A stretch of DNA of 64,000 bases. It comes from Bugulina stolonifera. Its lineage: Eukaryota > Bryozoa > Gymnolaemata > Cheilostomatida > Bugulidae. Position numbers and translations under genes: made by a program. The notes under the pieces were generated by a model. The model worked only from the letters and a program-made list of their open reading frames with translations, was not told the origin of the DNA and ran no database searches. Location of the stretch: positions 3,100,001-3,164,000 of the forward strand of contig OW285195.1 of NCBI GenBank assembly GCA_935421135.1, written 5' to 3'. Shown in pieces: positions 1-8,747 of the stretch (positions are counted from its first letter, which is position 1; each line of letters begins with the position of its first letter).

Positions 1-273
1 GTGTGAATAATCATTAGATTAACTTAGTGCGGGTGGTCTTATTTAATCCAAACAAAGTTTTTATTAACATAAAGAAGTTAGAATATCCATAAACTGCTAT
101 ACATAAACTATAGAAGAGCTTAAGAAGCTTTTATGCAATTCAATCTGCTGTAACATGTAAACGATCAAACTTTGGTAAATGGCTAAATATGAACTAAGGT
201 CTATGGAATAGTTCACATGTGCAGCTCTTCCAAGATGTCTTCTGCAGCCACTCTGGCTGTTCTTACAGGTGCA

Positions 274-1349
274 TCATAAAAACTGTGCCTCTTTGTTGGA
301 AGTTTTGCAACTACAGAGATCTATCTCTATTGCACCCGAAGTAAGCGATGCAACGTGATGAATCTTTTGCAGAGCGGGTATAGATGGAACATTCTCCCAC
401 CTTTGGTTCAAGAAATCCCTGTTCCCATTCATCTTGGCTGTAGCTACATGGATGATCTTTGTGCTCTTGCTGTACTTTTGGGCTACGTTGTAAAAGTCTT
501 CAGCATTTGAGACAATCTCTTTTCTTGATCTAACAAGGCGCCACACCAGACGTTTTACCGATCCACCAATCCCATCTACCGCATCCTTTCCATGGGATGT
601 CGCAAAATAGTTCCACTCTAAATGTTCAAAGTCGTGGGTCACTTTGAAGTAGTTGAGGTTTGAGAGTAGAAATCTCTGTTTAAATTGCGATGCAGCACCA
701 TCTGAGAAAATGGACACCGAGTTGACATGTGGGCAACATTCCTTTAGATCAGTGAATAATGTGTCCATAAAAGCGTGTACAGCATACTTATCATGCTGCA
801 AATAATCGCTAGTGATGCAATATGATTGGTGAAAATCTTTGGCCCAAATACAGCATGTGAATACAGTAACCTGTCTGTATGTGAAGTGTGCGGCTTGAAT
901 TTCATCCTGGAAAGCTGTCTGGTAATTTTCAGCAAAGTCGACTTAAATAACGCATTCTTTGTTGTTGAAATTTTGGCGCTTCTTTTAAAATAACAAGCTT
1001 GCTGATTTTTGCAATATACATGGGCTAAGTATTGAGGCCAGAAATCCATTAGTTTGTTTAGAGCTTCTTCTGCTGATCCTTAACCTTAACTTTAACCTTG
1101 AGCTTTTGTGACTTTGCATCCCGCTGTTTCTGTTTTCTTTGACGTTCATATTCTCTATAGCGCTGTAGTTCGTCTTCTGACATGTCTTGCTTTCTCTTTG
1201 CTCTGGAAAGCTTAGATTGTTCTGCCTTGGTTTGTTTGTACAATTCATATTTTGCTGTATCTAGTTTTATTCTGTTTTTATAGTTTCTTTGTCGATCAGC
1301 TCCTGCTTTAGGTCTTGCCATGTTGACAACAGAACTACTTGTGAGCAAC
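274..1349 (-). pseudogene. Broken DDE-type transposase gene
   Basis: Two coding blocks on the minus strand look like the ends of one transposon protein. The first, about 1,348 to 1,070, is a short lysine/arginine-rich N-terminal block starting MARPKAGADRQRNYKNR. The second, about 940 to 274, contains VDFAENY, FSDGAASQFKQRF and NYFATSHGKDAVDGIGGSVK. Those acidic and glycine-rich motifs recur in a widespread family of animal transposon proteins with an RNase-H-like fold; I recognise the pattern but cannot name the superfamily. An in-frame TAA stands just before VDFAENY, near 941, and no single frame joins the two blocks, so the copy is probably dead, although an intron is not excluded. No terminal repeats were found around it. 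Bases 1-273 show nothing I can support. Confidence 0.55.
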
Positions 1350-1512
1350 TAAGTGATCTGTTGTGTTATGCTCAATGTAATGACATGATGTTCTAGAATT
1401 GTCTTTAAACCATTGCATCATATTTGTAAAATGTCATAAACATGATATGATTCAACAGGAAGTATATTTTGTCCATGCTTAGAGCAATCATTAACAATCC
1501 TAGTAGACTCTA

Positions 1513-1702
1513 GGGGTGTCCCGCGACTGACATATCCCACGACTAACCGCACAATGTAAGAAATTTTCATGCCTGAGAAAAAATATTTCTAACCATCAAT
1601 TGTTGCAAGTAGAACCAAGTAAAAACAGATTATTGTCTAAATTGGTTTGGTAGTAAAAGCATTAGAAACTTTTTTGTACATATTTTGTTAGTCGTGGGAC
1701 AC
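1513..1702. repeat. Small MITE-like inverted-repeat element
   Basis: GTGTCCCGCGACTGAC near 1,515 is matched, inverted and with two differences, by GTTAGTCGTGGGACAC ending near 1,701. Another inner copy (CCCACGACTAACC) follows the left end. The spacing of about 190 bp and absence of coding content fit a miniature inverted-repeat element. No target duplication was established. Confidence 0.4.
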
Positions 1703-2429
1703 TGAGTGAGCCTTGGCCTATGAGGAGCACACAGACCTCATTATTTGCTGTGGTGATTGCAAGGTGGGGGAATCTCAAGAAGACATAGGTAGCTTTTGTT
1801 GTGATGCATGTATGAAAATGTATCATTTTACGAAGTCAAGCTATCACCAATTTAATAATCACCCAAATTACATGCATATTTTTACTTGTAAACTATCTAA
1901 AGGTTTGACACACCACGGATGAGAATTGAGAGCATATAGAATGTTTGGCTATGAAAATTTGGTAAATATAGGATATTGTTAGTACATTCAGAGCATTGTA
2001 TTTGGATAGAAATGAAAATATAGTTTTGCTGTATTTTTCATTTATTTATGGACATGCCCATGTGCTTTAGAGGGCTGACCCAATGTATTAATGAATATGT
2101 ATAATTATATGTCTATACCATTCCCTCTCCCCCTCTCCGGCTTGTTCCATAGGACACTCAGGTGCCCACAGTTATGTCCGAGTTGCCCTTCCCACCACTC
2201 CGTCAAACTATGTGTGTTATAAGGACTGATTGACAGAAGCTATTTTAGGTAATTAAAGTGTAAACACAATAATTTGATTTTATATTTCCCTGATTTATTA
2301 CAGTTTTTAATAACACTTATTTGAGCATCCATGATTATGTATAATTTGGTATGGAACCGACCCCTGGTCATCCCTCCCTACAACCTCAAGACCCCTGGTA
2401 GCTCTCCTGCCGAAAATGAGTTTACTATA
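1703..2429. other. AT-rich gap without a supported gene
   Basis: The stretch between the MITE-like repeat and the Polinton left end holds no recognisable gene. A 69-codon open frame (1,713-1,922) has several cysteines and histidines but no matching domain spacing, and is not called. Confidence 0.5.
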
Positions 2430-3004
2430 AGTAGTATAGTCAGTGCACTTCTATACAGACACGCACTCATTGACCCCTGTTTTCAACCAATCACAAGCCG
2501 GTATTTCCGATTTCAACCAATCACAGAAGAGCACAAAAATTTTGCACACGACCTTGCCAAGGTCACCCCAAAATCCCCCCTTCTGATTGGTCGAAAAAAC
2601 ATTTGCACACTTGACCCCGAACCCGGCCACGACCCCTTCCCTCCCTCCTTCCCACCCTCCTCCCCTCCCCCACCCCCCACTCCTCCCTCCTCCCCCGCCA
2701 CCGCCCTCGTCCCGTCCGCACCGCCGCCGCCGCCACCGCCACCGCCACCCTCACCGCCGCCACCGCCACCACCACCACCACCGCCGCCACCACCGCCGCC
2801 GCCATCACCGTCATCACCGCCACCCCTCCTCCACCGCCGCCCACCCTCCCCCCCCCCCCGCAACCCCCACTCACCCGAACGACCGATCGCTTGAGGCGGT
2901 CAAGCCGCGTCCGACCACGTTGCGTGCGGCGCCGACCGTACACGTGGAGGCGACGCCGGTGCCCCGTATCCACCGGGCCAAGCGACTAGGCCGCGGCCCG
3001 CCGC
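2430..3004 (+). repeat. Left TIR of Polinton 1
   Basis: About 575 bp, repeated inverted at 13,848-14,413. The outer 200 bp hold three CCAAT motifs (two CAACCAATCA, one inverted). The middle is GC-rich CCACCG/CCTCCC low-complexity sequence. The inner 130 bp is a GC-rich unique block ending GGCCGCGGCCCGCCGC. Long open frames across the low-complexity part, in several frames of both strands, are artefacts of composition. Confidence 0.92.
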
Positions 3005-3031
3005 CCATCCCGAGTTCCACTGGGGTGGGAC

Positions 3032-3038
3032 TATAAAA
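3032..3038 (+). promoter_or_regulatory. TATA box for the first Polinton gene
   Basis: TATAAAA sits 28 bp inside the inner edge of the left TIR and 55 bp before the ATG at 3,093. This suggests that the CCAAT motifs in the TIR plus this TATA box drive the leftmost gene and possibly those downstream. Confidence 0.55.
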
Positions 3039-3092
3039 GATAAGTCTGTCTGATGATAGTATTAATACAAAGAAGACTTAGTCATAGCAAAC

Positions 3093-4376
3093 ATGTCTTT
3101 TCTCACCGAAGGAGCAGCGGGGAGATATGTACTTTTAAAGGAAGTCCTCCCGAAGTCTGTATGGGATTATATGATCAAAAGTAATATCGAAGAGACGAAT
3201 AGTCCATGGATGTGGTATTGGGTTGACAGACTCGCTCATAATTCCTTAGTGGTAGAGCTTGCCATCTATTTTAGAACACTTTCACTCTCTATGAATATCC
3301 CTTTTAAGATAGGAGAGGAAAAGTTGAGGAAAATGGCACTTTGTTATGAAGACTTAACAGGAGCTAGGACAAAATTTTCATCTATGGTAGAAACAAAAAA
3401 CGCATCCCTTTCTTCTCCCTTACTCCTTCTTAGGAATGCGGAGTTGTCAACCTGGTGTAGAGTGGAGGTTGAGAAGATTATTGAAGATGGAAACTGGGGT
3501 GAAACTGGTGTGGGAGCGGAGGCAATTTTTAACACTCACTTCTTACTATATCTGGATAATGAACCTGGTGGGGAAGGCTCAAAGAATGAGCTCTATCATA
3601 GAGTATTGAACATATTAAAGGATGGAGCAAGAAGATGTCGCTTTGAGGATGGGAAGGAGAAATCGCGAGCGAAGAGGAGTTTCAATGAAGAAAGCATCCC
3701 TGGTTTAATTCTTAGTAGAGGTAGTAAGCTATATGCAGGGCGATTGTTTGGAGAACTAGACCCATCCAAGAATGGGTTAGAGGTGATAAGAAGCCCTTCA
3801 CCAGGAGAAGCTAGATTAGAGGTGAGAGAGACTTCTACAGGAGAGACTAACCAGGTTATGATAGAAGAGGCTGAAATGTGCGACATTGGAGAACCAGATC
3901 CATCCAAAAACGGGTTAGAGGAGATAAGAAATCCTTCACCAGGAGAAGCTAGGGTGGAAGTGAGAGAGACTTCTACAGGAGAGAATGACCAGGTTATGAT
4001 AGAAGAGCAAACTCATGTAGAAAATAAAGAAGAGGCTGAAATGTGTAACAAAAGGGAACAAGAGATTAGAAGGATAGAACTAGAAGTGGCACTACGAAAA
4101 GTGGATATAATCGGAACACAGGGGTGGAAAGAAGTACTAGAGATGCAACAGAGCATTGATGAAAGGAAAGAGAGAAGAGCGAATCGCATTGCTATCTTAG
4201 AGAAAAAGTTAACAGATGAAAGAAAGGAAAAAGAGAGGCTAATGATGGAAATCGAACGTTTGCAAAAAGAAGAAGAAGAAGAAAAGGATAGTGTATCAAT
4301 TATTGATCACATACTTCCCCACCTGGCTAACAAGCTAGATGATGATGATGCAAAAGCAGAAGGGGAAGATACTTAA
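3093..4376 (+). CDS. Polinton 1 coiled-coil protein, unknown function
   Basis: A 427-residue protein that I do not recognise. Residues 1 to about 200 are a mixed globular region with tryptophan pairs (NSPWMWYWVDRL). Residues about 222-313 hold a tandem duplication with a 46-residue period starting DPSKNGLE. From about 325 to 405 there is a long charged coiled coil rich in E, K and R, and the tail is acidic (KLDDDDAKAEGEDT). The ATG follows a TATA box by about 55 bp. It is the first gene inside the left TIR. Its length and content are unlike DNA polymerase B, and no helicase or primase motif is visible. A virion-associated or regulatory role is possible but unproven. Confidence 0.8.
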   Translation: MSFLTEGAAGRYVLLKEVLPKSVWDYMIKSNIEETNSPWMWYWVDRLAHNSLVVELAIYFRTLSLSMNIPFKIGEEKLRKMALCYEDLTGARTKFSSMVETKNASLSSPLLLLRNAELSTWCRVEVEKIIEDGNWGETGVGAEAIFNTHFLLYLDNEPGGEGSKNELYHRVLNILKDGARRCRFEDGKEKSRAKRSFNEESIPGLILSRGSKLYAGRLFGELDPSKNGLEVIRSPSPGEARLEVRETSTGETNQVMIEEAEMCDIGEPDPSKNGLEEIRNPSPGEARVEVRETSTGENDQVMIEEQTHVENKEEAEMCNKREQEIRRIELEVALRKVDIIGTQGWKEVLEMQQSIDERKERRANRIAILEKKLTDERKEKERLMMEIERLQKEEEEEKDSVSIIDHILPHLANKLDDDDAKAEGEDT

Positions 4377-4458
4377 CTCCCGCAGTGGGTTCCAGCAGGG
4401 GAAAGTAATGATGAATAAAAGTGTATAGATTTCAATTGTTCTCTCAAACAAGAGCAAG

Positions 4459-4866
4459 ATGTCAAAGCAAGAGGTGGTATGTAGAAAGGAGAAATATGAA
4501 GATGTGGCTGATGGTCTCTTAGATGAAGTAGTAGCTATCTCTGTTGAAGAGGGAAGAGAGCAAATAGGAGAGAGGGGCAACAAAAGAAAGAAGTTCACAC
4601 TCTACATAATCATAATACTATTTATACTTTCTTGCTCATCTTTATCCCCATCAGTTTACTCATATCTAAGTGATAAGGAACCACCCAATGGCAAAGACAA
4701 AGGACTACTTAAGCAAGGACACTTTTTAAAAACAAACACAACTCTATTAGCTACTCAACTGGATCAGCATGCGTCCACACCAAGAAATCGATCTTCGCTT
4801 GCAGAGTCCCTTCACAGCTCTAGTCTGTGGTCCAACAGGGAGTGGAAAAACGGAACTACTATTTAG
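4459..4866 (+). CDS. Polinton 1 small membrane protein
   Basis: 135 residues. A charged N-terminal half of about 50 residues is followed by one strongly hydrophobic segment (FTLYIIIILFILS, about residues 52-64), then a polar tail. This fits a single-pass membrane protein. The ATG follows the coiled-coil gene by about 80 bp. The 3' end overlaps the ATPase gene by about 98 bp in another frame, so the last 30 residues are constrained by that overlap. Small transmembrane ORFs are common in Polintons, but I cannot assign this one to a named family. Confidence 0.65.
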   Translation: MSKQEVVCRKEKYEDVADGLLDEVVAISVEEGREQIGERGNKRKKFTLYIIIILFILSCSSLSPSVYSYLSDKEPPNGKDKGLLKQGHFLKTNTTLLATQLDQHASTPRNRSSLAESLHSSSLWSNREWKNGTTI

Positions 4867-5428
4867 TCTTATTAAGAGAGTTGATGAAATTGCTTCACCC
4901 ACTCCTGTTGAAATCATTTACTGCTATGGAGTTTGGCAACGCCGCTTTGAGGATTACAAGGATAAAGTAAGGTTTCATTCAGGACTCATTGATGTAGAAA
5001 TGTATATAGAGCGTGATGGGAAGAATCGCTGGCTCATCATTGATGACTTGATGGGTGAAGTCGGGGGGAAAGAGACTACTAATGCAATCTTTACAAAGTT
5101 CAGTCACCACCTGAACATAAGCGTCTTTTTCTTACTACAGAACCTTTTCCCGAAAGATAATAGAACAGTGTCAATAAACTCACAGTACTTTTTCTTGTTC
5201 AAGAACCCCAGAGACGGAATGTCTGTTACCAATCTTGCAAAGCAGGCTTTTCCTCAGAGTACAAGAGCTGTTCAAGAAGCTTTTAGTGATGCTACACGTA
5301 AGCCACACTCTTTTCTATTCTTGAATCTTCGCCAGGAAACCCCGGAGTGGGCTAGACAGATCGGTAATTTTGCTTCTGAGCACTCTCTCATGACTGTATA
5401 TATCCCGAATACTCTGGAATATAAGTAG
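4769..5428 (+). CDS. Polinton 1 genome-packaging ATPase (A32/FtsK-HerA type)
   Basis: 219 residues, the usual length for Polinton ATPases. Residues about 14-28 contain the Walker A loop GPTGSGKTELLFSL, and residues about 88-94 the Walker B strand WLIIDD. A polar strand with VFFLLQNLFPK and a following asparagine/serine segment match the sensor region of the vaccinia A32-like packaging ATPases. In viruses this enzyme pumps DNA into the preformed capsid. The start overlaps the preceding ORF; MRPHQEIDL is the first methionine before the Walker A motif in this frame. All key motifs are intact. Confidence 0.9.
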   Translation: MRPHQEIDLRLQSPFTALVCGPTGSGKTELLFSLIKRVDEIASPTPVEIIYCYGVWQRRFEDYKDKVRFHSGLIDVEMYIERDGKNRWLIIDDLMGEVGGKETTNAIFTKFSHHLNISVFFLLQNLFPKDNRTVSINSQYFFLFKNPRDGMSVTNLAKQAFPQSTRAVQEAFSDATRKPHSFLFLNLRQETPEWARQIGNFASEHSLMTVYIPNTLEYK

Positions 5429-5493
5429 CATTCACATCTCTACTCTCTCCATAAACTCTCTTGGACTCGAAGAGAGCGCATCCATCATCAAGC

Positions 5494-5859
5494 ATGAGAT
5501 ACATTAATTCACCCGAGTATTCTCCAAGGTTGAGGAGGAATGCCTTGAGTATATATGCACTGACGAAAGCATCTGCAACCATCAGAGATTCAACCATTGC
5601 TGAGGCTAACAAAGACCTTAAACTCGCTCTTGTTGAGTGTGCTAGAAATGTATTATTAGGTAATGTTCATCTAACTACCTCTCAGTTGAACTCTCTACGT
5701 CGACATAGAAGGGCCATTGAGGATCTCACCAACTCTCGTACTAGTGTGAGGCAGAAAAAGTTAATTCTACAACGTGGCGGATTTTTAGGTCTTCTTTTGA
5801 AGCCATTGGCAAGTTTACTCGGAGGTGTGCTTGGCGGATTAGGTGGTGGACGAAGGTGA
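5494..5859 (+). CDS. Polinton 1 small basic protein with Gly-rich hydrophobic tail
   Basis: About 121 residues from the ATG at 5,494; an upstream in-frame TTG at 5,461 is a less likely start. The body is basic and helical, and the end is a hydrophobic glycine/leucine segment (GGFLGLLLKPLASLLGGVLG) closed by GGGRR. Polintons and adintoviruses often carry such short basic proteins with a hydrophobic GGFL-type tail, and they have been compared with adenovirus core or membrane-active peptides. That comparison is inference here. Its stop is followed one base later by the next start. Confidence 0.7.
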   Translation: MRYINSPEYSPRLRRNALSIYALTKASATIRDSTIAEANKDLKLALVECARNVLLGNVHLTTSQLNSLRRHRRAIEDLTNSRTSVRQKKLILQRGGFLGLLLKPLASLLGGVLGGLGGGRR

Positions 5860-5860
5860 A

Positions 5861-6430
5861 ATGAGTCTCAAGTTTTCTAAAAAGTATCTTCTTATGGATA
5901 AACATACATATGAATCAATGAATAGTAGAAACAACAAAAAAGAAGGAGAGCATCTACCCTCACTCTCTACAAATGGGGATCTACTCCTGGCAGAAAAAAG
6001 CAGAAAAGATGTAATATCTAACCTCAAAAACTCTGATACAGACATCTACTCTCAGCTAGAGCAACATGCTCATAAAATGAATAAGTTCCTAAAAGAGTTG
6101 GAGAGATCACGCCATCCCCAGCAGGAGTTGTATAATACATTAGAGGGAATTAACACTAGGTTTAATGAAATGCATACATGGAGACAAAGAGAAGAAGAAG
6201 CACAAGAGCGAGGGCGAGAGAAAAAAAGAGATGATGAAAAGAGGCGAAGTGGCTCAAGGTCACCACTACCACACCCATATAGGAGAGAAACAAAACCAGA
6301 GAGGTCAGAAGCTGGCGCACGTTGGAGTAGGAAGGGTGATAATAGAAGTCCTATCAAAACTAGGTCTAGGCGAAAGCTTCCTAAAACCCCTCTTGCAAGC
6401 GAAAGTAAAACAGAAAGATGGATGATATAG
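5861..6430 (+). CDS. Polinton 1 hydrophilic Arg/Lys/Glu-rich protein
   Basis: 189 residues from the ATG at 5,861, one base after the previous stop. The middle is predicted coiled coil (LEQHAHKMNKFLKELERS), and the C-terminal third is an R/K/E/S-rich disordered region with SGSRSP and RSPIKTRSRR. It overlaps the integrase start by 13 bp in another frame. I recognise no family. The basic tail could bind nucleic acid, as in viral core proteins, but this is a guess from composition. The tight head-to-tail packing argues for a polycistronic or compact viral-style layout. Confidence 0.65.
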   Translation: MSLKFSKKYLLMDKHTYESMNSRNNKKEGEHLPSLSTNGDLLLAEKSRKDVISNLKNSDTDIYSQLEQHAHKMNKFLKELERSRHPQQELYNTLEGINTRFNEMHTWRQREEEAQERGREKKRDDEKRRSGSRSPLPHPYRRETKPERSEAGARWSRKGDNRSPIKTRSRRKLPKTPLASESKTERWMI

Positions 6431-7488
6431 ATGAAGGTCTACGCGATATTTACTTCTCCCCTCCTCAACCACCATCTTTTGGAGGAAAGAGAAAGTTAGT
6501 TTTAGCTTCTCCTCCTGGTATTAATGAGAATGATGTTGAGAAGTGGTTGAGAAGTCAAGACGCATACACTCTTCCTCGCCCGATTAGAATGAAGTTTACA
6601 AGGAGAAAAACGTTTGTGAGTGGGATTGGTGAACAACTCCAGGCAGATCTCGTGGATGTGCGTGCGCACAAGGACTCAAATGATGGAGTAACATTTTTGC
6701 TCACCTGCATAGATGCCTTCTCACGGAAAGCATGGGTCTTTCCTCTTCATTCCAAGTCTGGTCTGGAAGTGTCCAATGCACTCATCTCTCTATTCGAAAA
6801 TGAAAGCTTTAGACAAATACAAACTGACAAAGGTAAGGAGTTCCTAAAGAGAAGGGTGAGTGAAGTGCTAAAGAAGTACGGAGTTAGCCATTTCACCTCT
6901 GAGAATGAGATCATCAAGGCTGCTCTTGTTGAACGCTTTAATAGAACATTGAGAGGGAAAATTCATCGTCTACTCACTTATAGAGGAGATGGACGCTACT
7001 TAGAAGATGTAGAAGACCTAGTCCAAGGATATAACAACAGTTTTAATAGGTCAATTGGAATGAAACCTATTGAGGTTGATTACGATAATCAAGAAGAGGT
7101 TTGGGTTCGGTTAAATAAGTTCTCACCTAAACGATGGTTAAAGAAAACAAGAGTAAAATACTCACCAGGTGATCATGTTCGGATTTCGATGGCTCGTAGT
7201 AGCTTTGAGCGAGGGTTCACACCAAACTGGTCAACCGAGATATTCACCATAAAAGCAGTCAAGGCACATACCTCACCTCCTGCCTATACACTGGAAGACC
7301 TAAACAAAGAAGGAGTAGATGGAACATTCTATGCACAAGAATTGCAACATGTTAACCTACCTGAAATCTTTAGAGTTGAGAAAGTCATACGTAAACGGAG
7401 AAGGAGAGGAAAAGAAGAGAGTTTCGTGAAATGGAGTGGTTATCCCTCTTCATTTAATAGTTGGATAGATTCTAGTCAGTTTGTGTAA
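6418..7488 (+). CDS. Polinton 1 rve-type integrase with C-terminal chromodomain
   Basis: 356 residues. The retroviral-integrase-like catalytic core spans about residues 70-215 with the DDE triad visible: D in QADLVDV, D in QTDKGKEF and E in ALVERFNRTL. An N-terminal basic stretch (YTLPRPIRMKFTRRK) precedes it, as is usual in Polinton integrases. The C-terminal 50 residues form a chromodomain (FRVEKVIRK...FVKWSGY...NSWIDSSQF), which could tether the enzyme to methylated histone tails and steer insertion. The enzyme joins element ends to target DNA. The frame and triad are intact, so it could be active. The start ATG lies inside the end of the preceding gene. Confidence 0.95.
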   Translation: MDDIDEGLRDIYFSPPQPPSFGGKRKLVLASPPGINENDVEKWLRSQDAYTLPRPIRMKFTRRKTFVSGIGEQLQADLVDVRAHKDSNDGVTFLLTCIDAFSRKAWVFPLHSKSGLEVSNALISLFENESFRQIQTDKGKEFLKRRVSEVLKKYGVSHFTSENEIIKAALVERFNRTLRGKIHRLLTYRGDGRYLEDVEDLVQGYNNSFNRSIGMKPIEVDYDNQEEVWVRLNKFSPKRWLKKTRVKYSPGDHVRISMARSSFERGFTPNWSTEIFTIKAVKAHTSPPAYTLEDLNKEGVDGTFYAQELQHVNLPEIFRVEKVIRKRRRRGKEESFVKWSGYPSSFNSWIDSSQFV

Positions 7489-7500
7489 AATCAAAGGTAG

Positions 7501-7507
7501 TATAAAT
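7501..7507 (+). promoter_or_regulatory. TATA box before the minor capsid gene
   Basis: TATAAAT lies in the 54-bp gap between the integrase stop and the minor capsid ATG at 7,543, followed by a pyrimidine-rich initiator-like CTCACTCTC. The position suits a late-type capsid promoter. Confidence 0.45.
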
Positions 7508-7542
7508 TCGATATGTAAGTTCAGTTTTGCTCACTCTCAAAG

Positions 7543-8289
7543 ATGGCCTTCAATGTGACACTTACCTCAAATGTACGCATCGGTGGGAGTGACACAAACA
7601 CCAATGCTCACTTCATTACGAAGCTAGCCAAGACATTGAAGCTTCACTCATCACAGTGGGAGGTTGGGTTACTTGACATTCAGTACCCCGCATCCTGGAG
7701 AAATGTGGAAGATGGCTATGTAGTGGTTACGAATACAAAAGATGGAGTCGAACGAAAATGTGAAATCAGGAGTGGAAGGTATGCTTCCATGGGTGAACTT
7801 TTGAGTGAGATCAATAGAATACTAATAAACTACGACTTAGAAAAAGTAGTGAGCTTTTACTATGATAGTCTACGGAATGAAACCTTCCTCATGTTGAGAG
7901 AACAGGAACACTCTGTCATGATGTCACGTGATGTTGCGTGGGTGTTGGGATTCGAACCTGATGTAGAATATGCTGCGGAAATCAACAGGAGTCAAAACCC
8001 TCCAGACATCAATGCTGGTTTCACATCCCTCTATGTCTACTCCTCCGTAGTCTCACCAAGACATGTTGGAGATAGTCTAGTCCCCCTACTTCGCACAGTT
8101 CCTATAACAGAGAGTGAAAGAAATAGCACCGTTTTCTTTGAGTTTTCGAATGTTCAATACTCTCCAGTGTCTAATACAAGCACAGACCTCATCGAGGTAG
8201 ATATAAGACGTGATGATGGAGAAAGGGTCTCATTTCGCAGTGGAAAGGTTGTGCTGACGGTTCGTTTCAGACCGTGCGGAGAGAAATAA
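7543..8289 (+). CDS. Polinton 1 minor capsid (penton-like, single jelly roll)
   Basis: 248 residues beginning MAFNVTLTSNVRIGG. The N-terminus, with WEVGLLDIQYPASW and alternating beta-strand stretches throughout, matches the Polinton minor capsid protein family, a single jelly roll that forms the pentameric vertices of the capsid. The length is typical. The gene is followed one base later by the small basic protein and then by the major capsid gene, the usual structural block. The frame is intact. Confidence 0.87.
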   Translation: MAFNVTLTSNVRIGGSDTNTNAHFITKLAKTLKLHSSQWEVGLLDIQYPASWRNVEDGYVVVTNTKDGVERKCEIRSGRYASMGELLSEINRILINYDLEKVVSFYYDSLRNETFLMLREQEHSVMMSRDVAWVLGFEPDVEYAAEINRSQNPPDINAGFTSLYVYSSVVSPRHVGDSLVPLLRTVPITESERNSTVFFEFSNVQYSPVSNTSTDLIEVDIRRDDGERVSFRSGKVVLTVRFRPCGEK

Positions 8290-8290
8290 C

Positions 8291-8701
8291 ATGGCCCCTC
8301 GCATAGTCCCATATTTTCCTGATGAGTCAGGTGAGATGTATGAAGACTATTATGCAAACCAGGTGGGAGAGGGAATGAGTGTGTACAGGGGAAAACCTAT
8401 TATGACGGGTAATGGGATCGGCTCACTCTTTTCTGGACTGGCCCGAGGGGTCCTTCCCATGCTAAAGAATGGTGCCAAAACTATTGGGAAAAAGCTATTG
8501 ACTACTGGAGCTTCGGTTCTGGGAGATGTAATCAAGGGAGAGAACTTCAAATCTTCTGCAGCAAAACGTTTTCGTGAAGCTGGTGGGGATCTTCTAGGTG
8601 ATGTAGAAGATGAATTACGTGAACCACCTGCCAAACGTGCACGAGTTAGTCAAAAGTCTACAAAGAAAAAGCGTAAAGGAAGAAAAACAGTTTTTGACTA
8701 A
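8291..8701 (+). CDS. Polinton 1 amphipathic basic virion-like protein
   Basis: 136 residues. After an acidic start (MAPRIVPYFPDESGEMYEDY) comes a glycine-rich amphipathic region (GIGSLFSGLARGVLPMLKNG, about residues 40-60), and the end is strongly basic (SQKSTKKKRKGRKTVFD). Polintons commonly carry such a protein between the minor and major capsid genes. The layout resembles adenovirus protein VI, which has an amphipathic membrane-active helix, but homology cannot be shown by eye. It starts one base after the minor capsid stop. Confidence 0.7.
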   Translation: MAPRIVPYFPDESGEMYEDYYANQVGEGMSVYRGKPIMTGNGIGSLFSGLARGVLPMLKNGAKTIGKKLLTTGASVLGDVIKGENFKSSAAKRFREAGGDLLGDVEDELREPPAKRARVSQKSTKKKRKGRKTVFD

Positions 8702-8713
8702 ATGAAAGATAAA

Positions 8714-8720
8714 TATATAA
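8714..8720 (+). promoter_or_regulatory. TATA box, probably of the major capsid gene, now displaced
   Basis: TATATAA lies 12 bp after the preceding stop. With the nested element removed it would stand about 100 bp before the major capsid ATG. The 2-kb insertion at 8,748 now separates it from that gene. Confidence 0.4.
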
Positions 8721-8747
8721 TCCGCACCTAGACTCACCACTCCCCAC

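Noticed and set aside
1713..1922. 69-codon frame with clustered Cys/His (CCGDC ... CCDACMKMYH)
   Set aside because: Spacing matches no zinc-binding domain I know and there is no splice or promoter support.
2331..3036. Four long open frames (proline-, glycine-, histidine-rich) across the left TIR, mirrored at 13,867-14,416
   Set aside because: They come from CCACCG low-complexity sequence in several frames and both strands; the same region is the TIR and lacks any domain.
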